Source: Geodermatophilus obscurus (GTDB taxonomy: Bacteria > Actinomycetota > Actinomycetes > Mycobacteriales > Geodermatophilaceae). Taken from it: a stretch of DNA of 64,000 nucleotides. A program made the translations under genes and the position numbers. The DNA lies in contig NZ_FOWE01000003.1 of assembly GCF_900115395.1 (NCBI RefSeq), forward strand, positions 124,001 to 188,000, given 5' to 3'. Below the pieces are notes generated by a model. That model saw only the letters and a program-made list of their open reading frames with translations. It searched no databases and was not told the origin of the DNA. The first letter of the stretch is position 1, and every line of letters begins with the position of its first letter. Below are positions 1-8,775 of this stretch, piece after piece.

Positions 1-708
1 GGCGTCGGCGTCGGGTCGCCCGGCGTCATCACGCCCGACGGCTGCGTCGTCCAGGCGCCCAACCGGGGCTGGTACGACCTGCCGCTGGCGGCCCGGCTGA
101 CCGAGGAGCTGGGCCTGCCGGTGCACGTGGCCAACGACGCCAACACCGCCGCGCTCGGTGAGTTCACCTACGGCGACGCCACCGGCGGCGGGCTGATGGT
201 GCTCACCGTCGGCGGCGGCGTCGGCGCCGGCATCGTCCTCGACGGCGTCCTGGTGCACGGCGACTCCCACGCGGCCGGCGAGCTCGGCCACGTCACCGCC
301 GTCGACGAACGTGACGACGTCGACGGCGCACCCCTGGGCCGACCCGCCCCGTGTGCCTGCGGCCGCACCGGCTGCCTGGAGACGGTGCTGTCGGTCCCCG
401 CGATCCGCCGGCGCGTCGAGGGACTGACCCCCGACGACGCCGCCGCGGCGCTGGCCCAGGTGGGCCGGCGGCTCGGCATCGTGCTCGCCCCCGTGGTGAG
501 CGCGCTCAACCTCCCGGAGGTCGTGCTGCGCGGCCCGCGGGAGCTCCTGGACGGCCCCCTGCGGGAGGCGGCCCTGGCCGCCCTCCGCGAGCGGACCATG
601 CCGGTCATCAGCGGCACGGTGCAGCTGCGGATGACCTCGCTCGACGAGGACGGCGCCCTCTCGGGGGCGGCCGTGCTCGTGCTGTCCGGCCAGCTCGGGG
701 TGACGTGA
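1..708 (+). CDS. ROK-family protein, C-terminal part (regulator or sugar kinase)
   Basis: The reading frame is open from the first base, so the N-terminus lies outside the window; 235 residues are visible. They form the C-terminal part of a ROK (repressor, ORF, kinase) protein with the ASKHA sugar-kinase fold. The active-site segment VANDANTAALGEF is near residue 43, a glycine-rich stretch (TVGGGVGAGIVLDG) follows, and the ROK zinc motif CACGRTGCLE starts at residue 118. The gene ends 65 bp before a sugar ABC binding protein. A second, complete ROK protein without an HTH lies at the end of that operon and is the likelier kinase. This copy may therefore be a NagC/Mlc-like repressor with an N-terminal HTH just outside the window, but that is inference because the deciding region is not visible. 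Confidence 0.85.
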   Translation, partial: GVGVGSPGVITPDGCVVQAPNRGWYDLPLAARLTEELGLPVHVANDANTAALGEFTYGDATGGGLMVLTVGGGVGAGIVLDGVLVHGDSHAAGELGHVTAVDERDDVDGAPLGRPAPCACGRTGCLETVLSVPAIRRRVEGLTPDDAAAALAQVGRRLGIVLAPVVSALNLPEVVLRGPRELLDGPLREAALAALRERTMPVISGTVQLRMTSLDEDGALSGAAVLVLSGQLGVT

Positions 709-773
709 CCACCCCGAGCCGGCCAGGTGCACGTCGGAGGACCCAACCCGCGCGAACGAGGAGGAACCCCAAC

Positions 774-2099
774 ATGAGAAGACTACGCACCGGCGGACTG
801 GCCGCCGCTGCGGTCGCGTCCCTGCTCGCCGTGTCCGCGTGCGGCGGGGGCGAGACGGCGGAGGCGTCGGCCGACGGCGAGATCCGGCTCTGGCTCAACG
901 GCACCGACACCCCGCAGGAGCTCCGGGACCACCTGGAGGAGACCTTCGAGGCCGAGCACGAGGGCATGGACCTCGTGATCGAGGAGCAGGACTGGAGCGG
1001 CCTGGTGCCGCGCCTGCAGACGGCGCTGGCCAGCGAGGACCAGACGCCGGACCTGGTCGAGATCGGCAACACCCAGAGCCCGACGTTCACCTACGCCGGC
1101 GCCTTCAGCGACCTGTCCGACGTCTACGACGAACTGGGCGGGGACGACATGCTGCCCGGCTTCGTCGAGGCCGGCACCGCCGACGGCACGCTCTACGCGG
1201 TGCCCTACTACTCCGGCGCGCGGGCGGTCTTCTACCGCAAGGACCTCTTCGAGCAGGCCGGCGTCGCCGTGCCGCAGACCCTCGAGGAGTTCCGCGCCGC
1301 GGCCGTGGCGCTGCAGCAGGCCAACCCCTCGCCGGACTTCAGCGGCTTCTGGCTCCCCGGCCAGGACTGGTACAACGGCATCGCCTGGCTGTTCACCGGC
1401 GGCGGCGAGCTCGCCGTCCAGGAGGGCGACCGCTGGGTCGGGGCGCTGTCGAGCCCCGAGTCGCAGGCCGCGCTGGCCGAGGTCCAGGACCTGTTCGCCA
1501 ACGCCACCCGGGCGCCCCGCGACGCCGACTCCAACGAGCCGTGGGTGGCGTTCAACAACGGCCAGGCGGCCATGTTCTCCGCCCCGACCTGGGCGCGGTT
1601 CAGCATCGCCCTGCCCGAGTGCGACAAGGGCGTCGCCGCCGACGACACCTCGCCCGAGGCGCAGGCGCTGCTGGCCGAGCAGCAGGCGTGCAACGAGGAG
1701 CGGACCGGCGTCTTCCCGCTCCCCGGCGAGCAGCCGGGCACCCCGGCCACCGTCTTCGCCGGCGGCTCGAACATCGCGATCCCGACGATGTCGCAGCACC
1801 AGGAGGAGGCCCGCGACCTGCTGCGGATCGTCTTCAGCGAGGAGTACCAGACGATGCTGGCCGAGAACGGCCTCATCCCGGGCAACAGCCGGTACGCCGA
1901 CTCCCTGGGCGACGACCCCTACGCCGAGGCCGCGCGGGCCGCGGCGGTCGACGCCAAGCTGACGCCGGCCGCCGAGCGCTGGGCCGACGTCGAGGCCGCC
2001 CGCATCCTGGAGGACTTCTTCCAGCAGATCGCCGGCGGGGCCGACGTCGCGCAGGCGGCGGCGGAGGCCGACCGGCTCCTCGAGGAGACGCTCAACTGA
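774..2099 (+). CDS. Sugar ABC transporter substrate-binding lipoprotein
   Basis: This is a 441-residue extracellular solute-binding protein of family 1 (MalE-like), anchored to the outer face of the membrane. The first 23 residues are a lipoprotein signal with lipobox LLAVSAC and predicted lipidated Cys23. The ATG at 774 was chosen because GAGGAGGAA (758-766) stands at a proper distance and the signal peptide starts here; the frame is open further upstream but has no such features. Two permease genes follow, with a hairpin between. The adjacent nagA, nagB and ROK genes suggest a GlcNAc-type ligand such as chitobiose or a cell-wall disaccharide, comparable to Streptomyces DasA. Ligand identity is inference. 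Confidence 0.9.
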   Translation: MRRLRTGGLAAAAVASLLAVSACGGGETAEASADGEIRLWLNGTDTPQELRDHLEETFEAEHEGMDLVIEEQDWSGLVPRLQTALASEDQTPDLVEIGNTQSPTFTYAGAFSDLSDVYDELGGDDMLPGFVEAGTADGTLYAVPYYSGARAVFYRKDLFEQAGVAVPQTLEEFRAAAVALQQANPSPDFSGFWLPGQDWYNGIAWLFTGGGELAVQEGDRWVGALSSPESQAALAEVQDLFANATRAPRDADSNEPWVAFNNGQAAMFSAPTWARFSIALPECDKGVAADDTSPEAQALLAEQQACNEERTGVFPLPGEQPGTPATVFAGGSNIAIPTMSQHQEEARDLLRIVFSEEYQTMLAENGLIPGNSRYADSLGDDPYAEAARAAAVDAKLTPAAERWADVEAARILEDFFQQIAGGADVAQAAAEADRLLEETLN

Positions 2100-2105
2100 C
2101 CGCCC

Positions 2106-2143
2106 GACCGGGGAGGGCGTGCGCGGTCGCGCCCTCCCCGGTC
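2106..2143 (+). promoter_or_regulatory. Intra-operon stem-loop between binding-protein and permease genes
   Basis: A perfect 14-bp inverted repeat (GACCGGGGAGGGCG at 2106-2119 and its complement at 2130-2143) encloses a 10-base loop. It begins 6 bases after the stop of the binding-protein gene and ends 20 bases before the permease start, with no T-run behind it. Hairpins in this position commonly protect the upstream mRNA and attenuate read-through, so that binding protein exceeds permease. Here that role is inferred from position. The stem also argues against starting the permease at the GTG inside it (2119). Confidence 0.7.
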
Positions 2144-2163
2144 CCGGACGCCCGGAGCGCCCG

Positions 2164-3150
2164 ATGTCCGCACCACCCCTGCCGCCGGAGACGGCGGCGC
2201 CCCCGCGGGACCCCGTCGCCGCCGGCCCGACACCGGTCGCCGGGCGCCCGGTGCCCCGGCGGGCGTCCTGGCGTGCGCGCCTGAACCCCTACCTGCTGCT
2301 CGTCCCGGCGCTGGTGCCCATCGCCATCGGCCTGGGCTACCCGCTGGCCCGCCAGTTCGTGCTGTCCTTCCAGGAGTACGGCCTGGCCCAGCAGTTCGGC
2401 CGGCCCGCCGAGTGGGTGGGGCTGCGCAACTACACCGAGCTGCTGGGCGACCCCTACGTCTGGGGCGTCATCGGCCGGTCGGTGGCGTTCTGCCTGGTCA
2501 ACGCCGGCCTGACCATGCTCGTCGGGGTCGCGCTGGCGGTGCTGATGAGCCGGGTCGGCCGCGCGGCCCGGACCACCCTGCAGGTCGGGATGCTGCTGGC
2601 CTGGGGCACCCCGGTCCTGGCCACCCTGACCGTCTGGCAGTGGCTGTTCGACTCGCAGTACGGCGTCGTCAACTGGGTGCTCGCCGGCCCGCTGGGCCTC
2701 GCGGAGTTCCGCGGGCACTCGTGGATCATCGAGCCGGCGTCGTTCTACCTGGTCGCCACGGTGATCGTGGTCTGGATGAGCGTGCCGTTCGTCGTCTTCA
2801 CCACCTACGCCGCGCTGCTGCAGGTGCCCGCCGAGTGCGTCGAGGCCGCCGAGCTCGACGGCGCGAGCGCCTGGCAGCGCTTCCGCCACCTGTCCCTGCC
2901 GCTGGTCCGGCCGGTGCTGCTCATCGCCGCGCTGCTGCAGGTCATCTGGGACCTGCGGGTGTTCACCCAGATCCACGTGCTGCAGCGGGCCGGCGCCCCC
3001 ACCCGGGAGACCCACCTGCTCGGCACCTTCGTCTACTCGCTGTCCCGGGAGTTCTCGATGGCCGGCGCGATGGCCACGGTCATGCTCGTCCTCACGCTGT
3101 GCCTCACCGGCTTCTACATCCGCCGCATGCTGCGGGAGGAGGAGCTGTGA
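2164..3150 (+). CDS. Sugar ABC transporter permease, MalF/UgpA type
   Basis: This 328-residue polytopic membrane protein is a binding-protein-dependent sugar permease. A first hydrophobic helix (PYLLLVPALVPIAIGLGYPL) starts near residue 45. The EAA loop that contacts the ATPase is visible as AAELDGASAWQRFRHLSLPL in the last third. The ATG at 2164 was chosen because GGAG (2154-2157) precedes it and the upstream GTG lies inside a hairpin. Its stop overlaps the next permease start by four bases (GTGA), implying coupled translation. No ATPase is encoded in this operon. Confidence 0.9.
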   Translation: MSAPPLPPETAAPPRDPVAAGPTPVAGRPVPRRASWRARLNPYLLLVPALVPIAIGLGYPLARQFVLSFQEYGLAQQFGRPAEWVGLRNYTELLGDPYVWGVIGRSVAFCLVNAGLTMLVGVALAVLMSRVGRAARTTLQVGMLLAWGTPVLATLTVWQWLFDSQYGVVNWVLAGPLGLAEFRGHSWIIEPASFYLVATVIVVWMSVPFVVFTTYAALLQVPAECVEAAELDGASAWQRFRHLSLPLVRPVLLIAALLQVIWDLRVFTQIHVLQRAGAPTRETHLLGTFVYSLSREFSMAGAMATVMLVLTLCLTGFYIRRMLREEEL

Positions 3151-4076
3151 GCGCCACGGCCCCGCCTCCGGTCGCCGTCCCCGCAGTCGCCACCGCGGCC
3201 GTCCCCGGGGCCGTCCGCGCCGTGCGGCACCGGCGGCGGGTGCGCCGGCGCTCCCGGCTCGCCCGCCGGCTGCTCGGCGTGCTCGCGGTCGCCGTCGCGC
3301 TGGTGTGGGCCTTCCCCATCTACTGGATGGTCAGCAGCGCCTTCCTGCCGACGGCGCGGCTGCAGCGGCCGGAGCCGACCTTCTTCCCCGTCGACGGGAC
3401 GCTGGCCAACTTCCGGCAGGTGCTGACCGACGAGTCGTTCGCCGCCTCGTTCCGCGTCTCGCTGGCGGTCACCGCGCTCACCCTGGCCGGCGCGGTGCTG
3501 TTCGCCTTCGTCGCCGCGCTCGCCGTCAGCCGATTCCGTTTCCGCGGCCGGAAGTCGTTCATCCTGACCATTCTGGTCGTGCAGATGATCCCCGCCGAGG
3601 GGTTGTTCATATCGCAGTACGCCGTTCTCGACGACTGGGGTCTGGTCAATTCCGTGCTGGGTCTGTCCATCGTGTACGTCGCGGCCATCCTGCCGTTCAC
3701 GGTGTGGATGCTGCGCGGATTCGTGAACGGCGTCCCGATCGAGCTCGAAGAGGCCGCGATGGTCGACGGGCTGTCGCGGACGCAGGCGTTCTTCCGCATC
3801 ACCTTCCCGCTGCTGGCACCCGGCCTGGTGGCCTCCGGGGTCTACGGCTTCCTGCAGGCGTGGAACGAGTACACGCTGGCCCTGGTGGTCATGACCGAGC
3901 CGGGGGAGCGCACCCTGCCGCTGTGGCTGCAGGGTCTGGTGGAGGCCAACCGGGCCACTGACTGGGGGGTGGTCATGGCCGGGGCGACGCTGATCGCGGT
4001 GCCGGTCATCGGCTTCTTCCTGCTGGTGCAGAAGCGGATGAGCGCCGGCCTGGTGGCCGGGGCGGTGAAGGGGTGA
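3147..4076 (+). CDS. Sugar ABC transporter permease, MalG/UgpE type
   Basis: This 309-residue membrane permease is the partner of the preceding gene. The GTG at 3147 overlaps the upstream stop and is preceded by GAGGAGGAG. The EAA loop EEAAMVDGLSRTQAFFRITF is in the C-terminal third, as expected for the MalG group. The middle of the gene (about 3520-3740) uses codons rare in the neighbouring genes, such as ATA, GTT and ATT, giving a short patch of lower GC inside an otherwise typical gene. The stop overlaps the start of the ROK kinase by four bases. Confidence 0.9.
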   Translation: MSATAPPPVAVPAVATAAVPGAVRAVRHRRRVRRRSRLARRLLGVLAVAVALVWAFPIYWMVSSAFLPTARLQRPEPTFFPVDGTLANFRQVLTDESFAASFRVSLAVTALTLAGAVLFAFVAALAVSRFRFRGRKSFILTILVVQMIPAEGLFISQYAVLDDWGLVNSVLGLSIVYVAAILPFTVWMLRGFVNGVPIELEEAAMVDGLSRTQAFFRITFPLLAPGLVASGVYGFLQAWNEYTLALVVMTEPGERTLPLWLQGLVEANRATDWGVVMAGATLIAVPVIGFFLLVQKRMSAGLVAGAVKG

Positions 4077-5050
4077 CCGGCCTGGTCGGCGGCACCGGGG
4101 CGGGCTGGTCGGCGGGGCTGGACATCGGGGGCACGAAGGTCCTCGGCGTGCTCCTCGACGCCGACGGAGCGGTGCGGGGCAGCGTGCGGGTGCCCACCCG
4201 GCGGGGCACCGACGGCGTGGTGGCTGCGGCCGCCGAGGTGGTCGGGCGGCTGTGCGCCGACGCCGGGCTGCGCGTGGCCGACCTCGCGGCGGTGGGCGCC
4301 GGCGTGCCGGGGCTGGTCGACCCCGTCTCGGGGGAGGTGTCCCACGCGGTCAACCTCGGCATCGACGACCGCGGGGTGGCGCTGGCGCCGCTGCTGGCCG
4401 CCCGCCTCGGCGGGGTGCCGGTGACGGTGGAGAACGACCTCAACGTGGCCGCCGTCGGTGCCGCCCGGGTGCTGGGGCTGCGCGGCGACCTCGCGCTGCT
4501 GGGCCTGGGCACCGGCGTCGCGGCCGGCCTGCTCCTCGGCGGCGGGCTGCGCCGCGGGCACGGCGGGGGAGCCGGGGAGATCGGGCACGTGCCGCTCGAC
4601 CCGCACGGCCCGCGCTGCCCGTGCGGCCAGCGCGGCTGCCTGGAGCTCTACGCCTCCGGCTCGGCGCTGGACGTCGCCTGGCCGGTCGCCGACGGCGTCC
4701 CCGCCGCGGCCGCCGTCTTCGCCGCCGCGGCCGGGGGCGACCCCGCCGCGGCGCGGGTCCGCGACCGGTTCGCCGCGGCGGTCGCGGCCGCCGTCCGGCT
4801 GCTCGTGCTCACCTGCGACGTCGAGCACGTCGTCCTCGGCGGCGGCGTCGCCGAGGTGGGGGAGCCGCTGGTGGCGGCCGTGCGGGCGCAGCTGGAGCGG
4901 CAGGCCGCCGGCTCGCCGTTCCTGCGCAGCCTGGGCATCGCCGCGCGGGTGCAGGTGGTGCCCCCCGGGGTGCCGGTGGCGCCGGTCGGCGCGGCGCTCA
5001 CCGCCCGGGAGGCGGCCGCCGAGCGCCTCGCCGAGCCGCTCGCCCTGTGA
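4073..5050 (+). CDS. ROK-family sugar kinase
   Basis: This 325-residue ROK protein has no DNA-binding domain and is therefore a likely glucokinase or N-acetylglucosamine kinase that phosphorylates the imported sugar in the cytoplasm. The phosphate-binding motif DIGGTK is at residues 17-22, the catalytic-aspartate segment is VENDLNVAA, and the ROK zinc motif is CPCGQRGCLE. The GTG start overlaps the permease stop (GTGA). It sits between the sugar importer and nagB, so GlcNAc or glucosamine is the favoured substrate; glucose cannot be excluded from sequence alone. Confidence 0.85.
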   Translation: MTGLVGGTGAGWSAGLDIGGTKVLGVLLDADGAVRGSVRVPTRRGTDGVVAAAAEVVGRLCADAGLRVADLAAVGAGVPGLVDPVSGEVSHAVNLGIDDRGVALAPLLAARLGGVPVTVENDLNVAAVGAARVLGLRGDLALLGLGTGVAAGLLLGGGLRRGHGGGAGEIGHVPLDPHGPRCPCGQRGCLELYASGSALDVAWPVADGVPAAAAVFAAAAGGDPAAARVRDRFAAAVAAAVRLLVLTCDVEHVVLGGGVAEVGEPLVAAVRAQLERQAAGSPFLRSLGIAARVQVVPPGVPVAPVGAALTAREAAAERLAEPLAL

Positions 5051-5057
5051 GCCGGCC

Positions 5058-5840
5058 GTGGAGGTGATCGTCCAGGCCACCCCGGACGACGTCGCCCGGG
5101 TGGCCGCCGACGTCGTCGCGGGCGTGGTCGCCCGGCGGCCGGACGCCGTCCTCGGGGTGGCCACCGGCTCCTCGCCGGTGGGCGTCTACGCCGAGCTGGC
5201 CCGTCGGGTCGCCGACGGGCGGCTCGACCTGTCCGGGGTCACCGCCTTCGCCCTCGACGAGTACGTGGGCCTGCCGCCCGGGCACCCCCAGGCCTACGCG
5301 GCGGTGGTGGCCCGCGACGTCACCGGGCCGCTGCGGCTCGACCCTGCCCGGGTGCACGTCCCCGACGGCGGCGCCGCCGACCTCGAGGCCGCGGCGGAGG
5401 ACTACGAGCGGGCCCTCGCCGACGCCGGCGGGGTGGACGTCCAGCTGCTCGGCATCGGCGGCAACGGACACATCGGGTTCAACGAGCCGACGTCGTCGTT
5501 CGGGTCGCGCACGCGGATCAAGACGCTGACCGCGCGCACCCGCGCCGACAACGCCCGCTTCTTCGCCTCGCCCGACGAGGTGCCGCTGCACTGCCTCACC
5601 CAGGGCCTCGGCACGATCCTCGGGGCCCGCCGGCTGCTGCTGGTGGCGCAGGGGGAGGCGAAGGCGGAGGCGGTGGCGGCCGCCGTCGAGGGGCCGCTGA
5701 CCAGCATGTGCCCGGGCTCGGCGCTGCAGCTGCACCCGCGGGCGACGGTCGTCGTCGACGAGGCCGCGGCCGTCCGGCTGACGCTGCTCGACCACTACCG
5801 GCACGTGCACGCGGCCAAGCCGGCCTGGCAGCGGCCCTAG
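5058..5840 (+). CDS. nagB: Glucosamine-6-phosphate deaminase
   Basis: This 260-residue enzyme converts glucosamine 6-phosphate to fructose 6-phosphate and ammonia, the step that feeds amino sugar into glycolysis. The NagB signatures are all present: the phosphate loop ATGSSPVGVY near residue 34, LDEY at 66-69, and GIGGNGHIGFNEP at 132-144. The length is typical for the family. The GTG start at 5058 lies 7 bases after the ROK kinase stop and is the last gene of the plus-strand run. It ends in TAG directly against the end of nagA on the opposite strand, with no spacer. Confidence 0.95.
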   Translation: MEVIVQATPDDVARVAADVVAGVVARRPDAVLGVATGSSPVGVYAELARRVADGRLDLSGVTAFALDEYVGLPPGHPQAYAAVVARDVTGPLRLDPARVHVPDGGAADLEAAAEDYERALADAGGVDVQLLGIGGNGHIGFNEPTSSFGSRTRIKTLTARTRADNARFFASPDEVPLHCLTQGLGTILGARRLLLVAQGEAKAEAVAAAVEGPLTSMCPGSALQLHPRATVVVDEAAAVRLTLLDHYRHVHAAKPAWQRP

Positions 5841-6971
5841 TCAGCGCACCCGCTCGCCGGCCGCCCACACGGCCGTGACGGACCGGTCCGCACCGAGGGC
5901 GACCACGTCGGCGGCGTAGCCGGGCGCCAGCCGCCCGAGCCGGTGTCCCAGGCCCAGGGCCCGCGCCGGGACCGCGGTCAGCGCGGCGACCGCGGCGGGC
6001 TCCGCCACCCCCGCGGCGAGGGCGGCGCGCAGCGCGGCGTCCTGGGTGAGCGTGGACCCGGCGATCGTGTCGGTGCCGGCGAGCACCGCCCGCCCGCCGC
6101 GGACGGTGACCTCCAGCGCGCCGAGGCGGTGGTCGCCGTCGGACCCGCCGGCCGCGGCCATCGCGTCGGTGACCAGGGCGACCCGGCCGGGCGCCCCGGC
6201 CATCAGCAGCGCGGCGACGACGGGGTGCACGTGCACGCCGTCGAGCACCAGCTCCAGCGTGACCCGCGGGTCGGCCAGCGCGGCGCCGACCGGGCCGGGC
6301 TCGCGGTGGTGCAGGCCCGGCATCGCGTTGAGCGCGTGGGTGAGCAGCCGGGCGCCGGCGTCGAACGCGGCCGCGGTGAGCGCGGCACCGGCCTCGGTGT
6401 GCCCCACCGCGACGGTCACCCCGGCGGCGGCGAACGCGCGCACGGCGTCCAGCGCCGCGGGCAGCTCGGGTGCGACCGTGACCTGGCGCAGCGTGCCGCG
6501 CGCGGCGGCGAGCAGCCGGTCGACGTCGGCGCGCGTGGGCTCGCGCAGGTGGCAGGCCTCGTGTGCCCCGCGGCGGGTGGGGGCGAGGAACGGGCCCTCG
6601 AGGTGCGCGCCGAGGACGGTCGGGTCGGCCGCGGCGAGGTCGGCGATGCCGGCCAGCGACTCCTCCAGCTCCGCCATCGGCGCGGCGACCAGGCTGACCA
6701 CCGAGCGGGTGGTGCCCGCGGCCCGGTGCACCGCGAGCGCCGCCCGCACGGCGTCGGGGCCGTCGTCGAAGGAGTGCCCGCCGCCGCCGTGGGCGTGCAG
6801 GTCGACGAAGCCGGGCACGAGGCCGCCGCCGCCGAGGTCCACCCGCTCGCCGGCCGGCGGTGGGTCGCCGGTGCCGGTGGCGGCGATGGTGTCGCCGTCG
6901 AGGAGCACCCAGCCGCCCTCGACCACCCCGCCCTCGTCGAGCAACCGCGCCCCGGTGACCAGCGTGGTCAT
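5841..6971 (-). CDS. nagA: N-acetylglucosamine-6-phosphate deacetylase
   Basis: This 376-residue amidohydrolase removes the acetyl group from GlcNAc-6-P to give glucosamine 6-phosphate, the NagB substrate. Visible landmarks are FVDLHAHGGGG (the metal-site HxH near residue 59), HLEGPF with the metal-binding glutamate, VAVGHTEAG, THALNAM, and VTDAMAAAG. The ATG at 6971 overlaps the TGA of the upstream nagZ-like gene (ATGA), so the two are translationally coupled on the minus strand. It converges with nagB, so the complete GlcNAc-6-P to Fru-6-P route is encoded in 1.9 kb. Confidence 0.95.
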   Translation of the reverse strand: MTTLVTGARLLDEGGVVEGGWVLLDGDTIAATGTGDPPPAGERVDLGGGGLVPGFVDLHAHGGGGHSFDDGPDAVRAALAVHRAAGTTRSVVSLVAAPMAELEESLAGIADLAAADPTVLGAHLEGPFLAPTRRGAHEACHLREPTRADVDRLLAAARGTLRQVTVAPELPAALDAVRAFAAAGVTVAVGHTEAGAALTAAAFDAGARLLTHALNAMPGLHHREPGPVGAALADPRVTLELVLDGVHVHPVVAALLMAGAPGRVALVTDAMAAAGGSDGDHRLGALEVTVRGGRAVLAGTDTIAGSTLTQDAALRAALAAGVAEPAAVAALTAVPARALGLGHRLGRLAPGYAADVVALGADRSVTAVWAAGERVR

Positions 6972-8428
6972 CCGTGCAGCGCCTCGGCGGCGGCCCGGGT
7001 GAGCACCCGCGCGGCGCCGTGGGTGACCACCGCGGGGCCGGGGGTGAGGTCGGCGTCGCCGGGCATGCCGAGCGCGACGACGACGGCGTCGGGCCGCCCG
7101 GCGAGCAGCGCCTGCAGCCATCCGCGCCGGTCGGCCGAGCGGTACGCGTCGCGGACGGCGACCACCAGCGGCCGGCCCTGCGCCCGGTCGGCGACCGCCG
7201 CGGGCCCCGGGTCGCCGTCGCGCACGGTCACCAGCTCGGCCAGCAGGCCGAGGTCGCGCAGCGGGTCGGCCAGGCTCCAGCGGGCGTTGCCGACGGCCAT
7301 GTTGGCCTCGCCGCGCAGCTCCACGACGACGGCGGGGGCGGTCAGGGGCGCCACGCCGCGCAGCCGCAGCGCACGGCGGGCGGCGACCGCGCCGGGGTCG
7401 CCCTCGGGCACCGTGCCGGCGGCGCGGGCGGCCAGCCGCTGCCGCAGCGCGCGCACCCGGCCGGCCGCCTCGTGCACCCGGTCCTCCGCCAGGTGTCCAC
7501 GGCGGACGGCGTCGGCGACCGCCCGCCGGATCGCCGCGCAGTGCTCCTCGCCGTCCTCCGCGCCGACCAGCAGCAGGTCCGCCCCGGCGGCCAGCGACAG
7601 CGCGGCGGCCCCGGCGATGCCGTGCGCGGCCCGCACGCCGGCCATGTCGAGGGCGTCGGTGACGACGACGCCGTCGAACCCCAGCTCGCCGCGCAGCACG
7701 TCGACCAGCCAGCGGCGGCTCAGCGTCGCCGGCTGCCCGTCGACGGCCGGGAACACGACGTGCGAGGTCATCACCAGGTCCGCGCCGGCCGCGACCGCCG
7801 CGGCGAAGGGCGGCAGCTCCCGCGCCCGCACCGTGGCGGGGTCGGCGTCGACCACCGGCAGGCCCAGGTGGGAGTCGACCGTCGTGGCACCGTGCCCGGG
7901 GAAGTGCTTGGCGCACGCGGCGACCCCGGCGGCCTGCAGGCCGGCCACGAAGGCGGCGCCGTGCCGGGCGACCAACGCCGGGTCCGCGCCGAAGGAGCGC
8001 ACGCCGATGACCGGGTTGCGCGGGTCGGAGTTCACGTCGACCGACGGCGCGAGGTCGACGTCGACCCCGGCCGCGCGCAGGTCGGCGCCGACCGCCGTGG
8101 CCACCGCGCGGGTCAGCCCGACGTCGTCGACGACGCCGAGGGCCAGGTTGCCCGGGTAGCCGCTGCCGACCAGGTAGTCCAGCCGCGTGACGTCGCCGCC
8201 CTCCTCGTCGAGGGTGACCAGGGCGTCGGGCGCGGCCGCGTGGACGGCGTCGCTGATCGCCCGCACCCGCTCCGGTGCCGGCCGCGGCGGCCCGGCGGTG
8301 AGGTTCGCGCCGTACACGCAGACGCCGGCCATCCCGCGCTCCAGGGCCGCGGTCACCCATCCGGGCACCCGGTCGCCGGCGAATCCCGGCACCAGGCAGG
8401 CGTCGACCAGGTCGTCCAGTTCCGGCAT
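6968..8428 (-). CDS. nagZ: GH3 beta-N-acetylhexosaminidase, NagZ type
   Basis: This 486-residue glycoside hydrolase family 3 enzyme probably removes terminal beta-GlcNAc from chitin oligomers or muropeptide fragments. KHFPGHG is at residues 174-180, followed by the Asp185/His187 dyad (VDSH) that marks the NagZ branch, and the nucleophile is Asp258 in VVTDALDMAGV. No signal peptide is evident with the start at 8428, so the enzyme is probably cytoplasmic. The frame is open about 100 codons further upstream, but that part is Pro/Arg-rich and unlike the family. It is longer than E. coli NagZ by a C-terminal extension of about 140 residues, as in other actinobacterial members. It forms an operon with nagA. 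Confidence 0.88.
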   Translation of the reverse strand: MPELDDLVDACLVPGFAGDRVPGWVTAALERGMAGVCVYGANLTAGPPRPAPERVRAISDAVHAAAPDALVTLDEEGGDVTRLDYLVGSGYPGNLALGVVDDVGLTRAVATAVGADLRAAGVDVDLAPSVDVNSDPRNPVIGVRSFGADPALVARHGAAFVAGLQAAGVAACAKHFPGHGATTVDSHLGLPVVDADPATVRARELPPFAAAVAAGADLVMTSHVVFPAVDGQPATLSRRWLVDVLRGELGFDGVVVTDALDMAGVRAAHGIAGAAALSLAAGADLLLVGAEDGEEHCAAIRRAVADAVRRGHLAEDRVHEAAGRVRALRQRLAARAAGTVPEGDPGAVAARRALRLRGVAPLTAPAVVVELRGEANMAVGNARWSLADPLRDLGLLAELVTVRDGDPGPAAVADRAQGRPLVVAVRDAYRSADRRGWLQALLAGRPDAVVVALGMPGDADLTPGPAVVTHGAARVLTRAAAEALHG

Positions 8429-8775
8429 CCGCTCCGCCGTTCCCTCGGGCGCCGGGGAATGGAGCGCGGACCGCTCCGGAATGGCGCCCGGCGAGCATAT
8501 CGGGACCGGTCGGCGCGTGGGCCGGGAAATGGCCGCCGTCCCCTTTCCGGGGGCGCCCGGCGCCGCCGCCGGACGGCCGGGGAATTGGTCCGCCGAGCCG
8601 TTCCCGCACCCGGGGGCCGGCCGGCTGCCGGCTGCGGGGCGACCTCGACGGGCCGCGCCGGCGGGGGGAGGACGGGCAGGTCGAGGAAACGTAACGATCT
8701 CGGCCTCGAACTGCGGGGACGGGACCACCGGGCCAGGGTCGGAGGTGGACGACGCCGCCGACCACGGAGGTACCC
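8429..8775. other. Divergent intergenic region between nagZ and the Dpp-type importer
   Basis: These 347 bases separate divergently transcribed operons and should hold both promoters and possibly an operator. The segment nearest nagZ is locally less GC-rich (for example GAATGG, AGCATAT and GGAATTGG motifs between 8455 and 8590). I could not identify a convincing DasR-type palindrome or a clear -35/-10 pair. The frames that cross it are compositionally biased and resemble no protein, so I see no gene here. Confidence 0.5.

Noticed and set aside
2412-3146. N-terminal extension of the second sugar permease through the long open frame upstream
   Set aside because: The translation is Arg/Gly/Pro-rich shadow sequence of the first permease gene; the GTG at 3147 with a good ribosome-binding site gives the family N-terminus.
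8429-8775. A DasR-type operator between nagZ and the Dpp-type importer
   Set aside because: No adequate ACTGGTCTAGACCAGT-like palindrome was found by eye; only partial TTGGTC or ACCGGTC matches occur.
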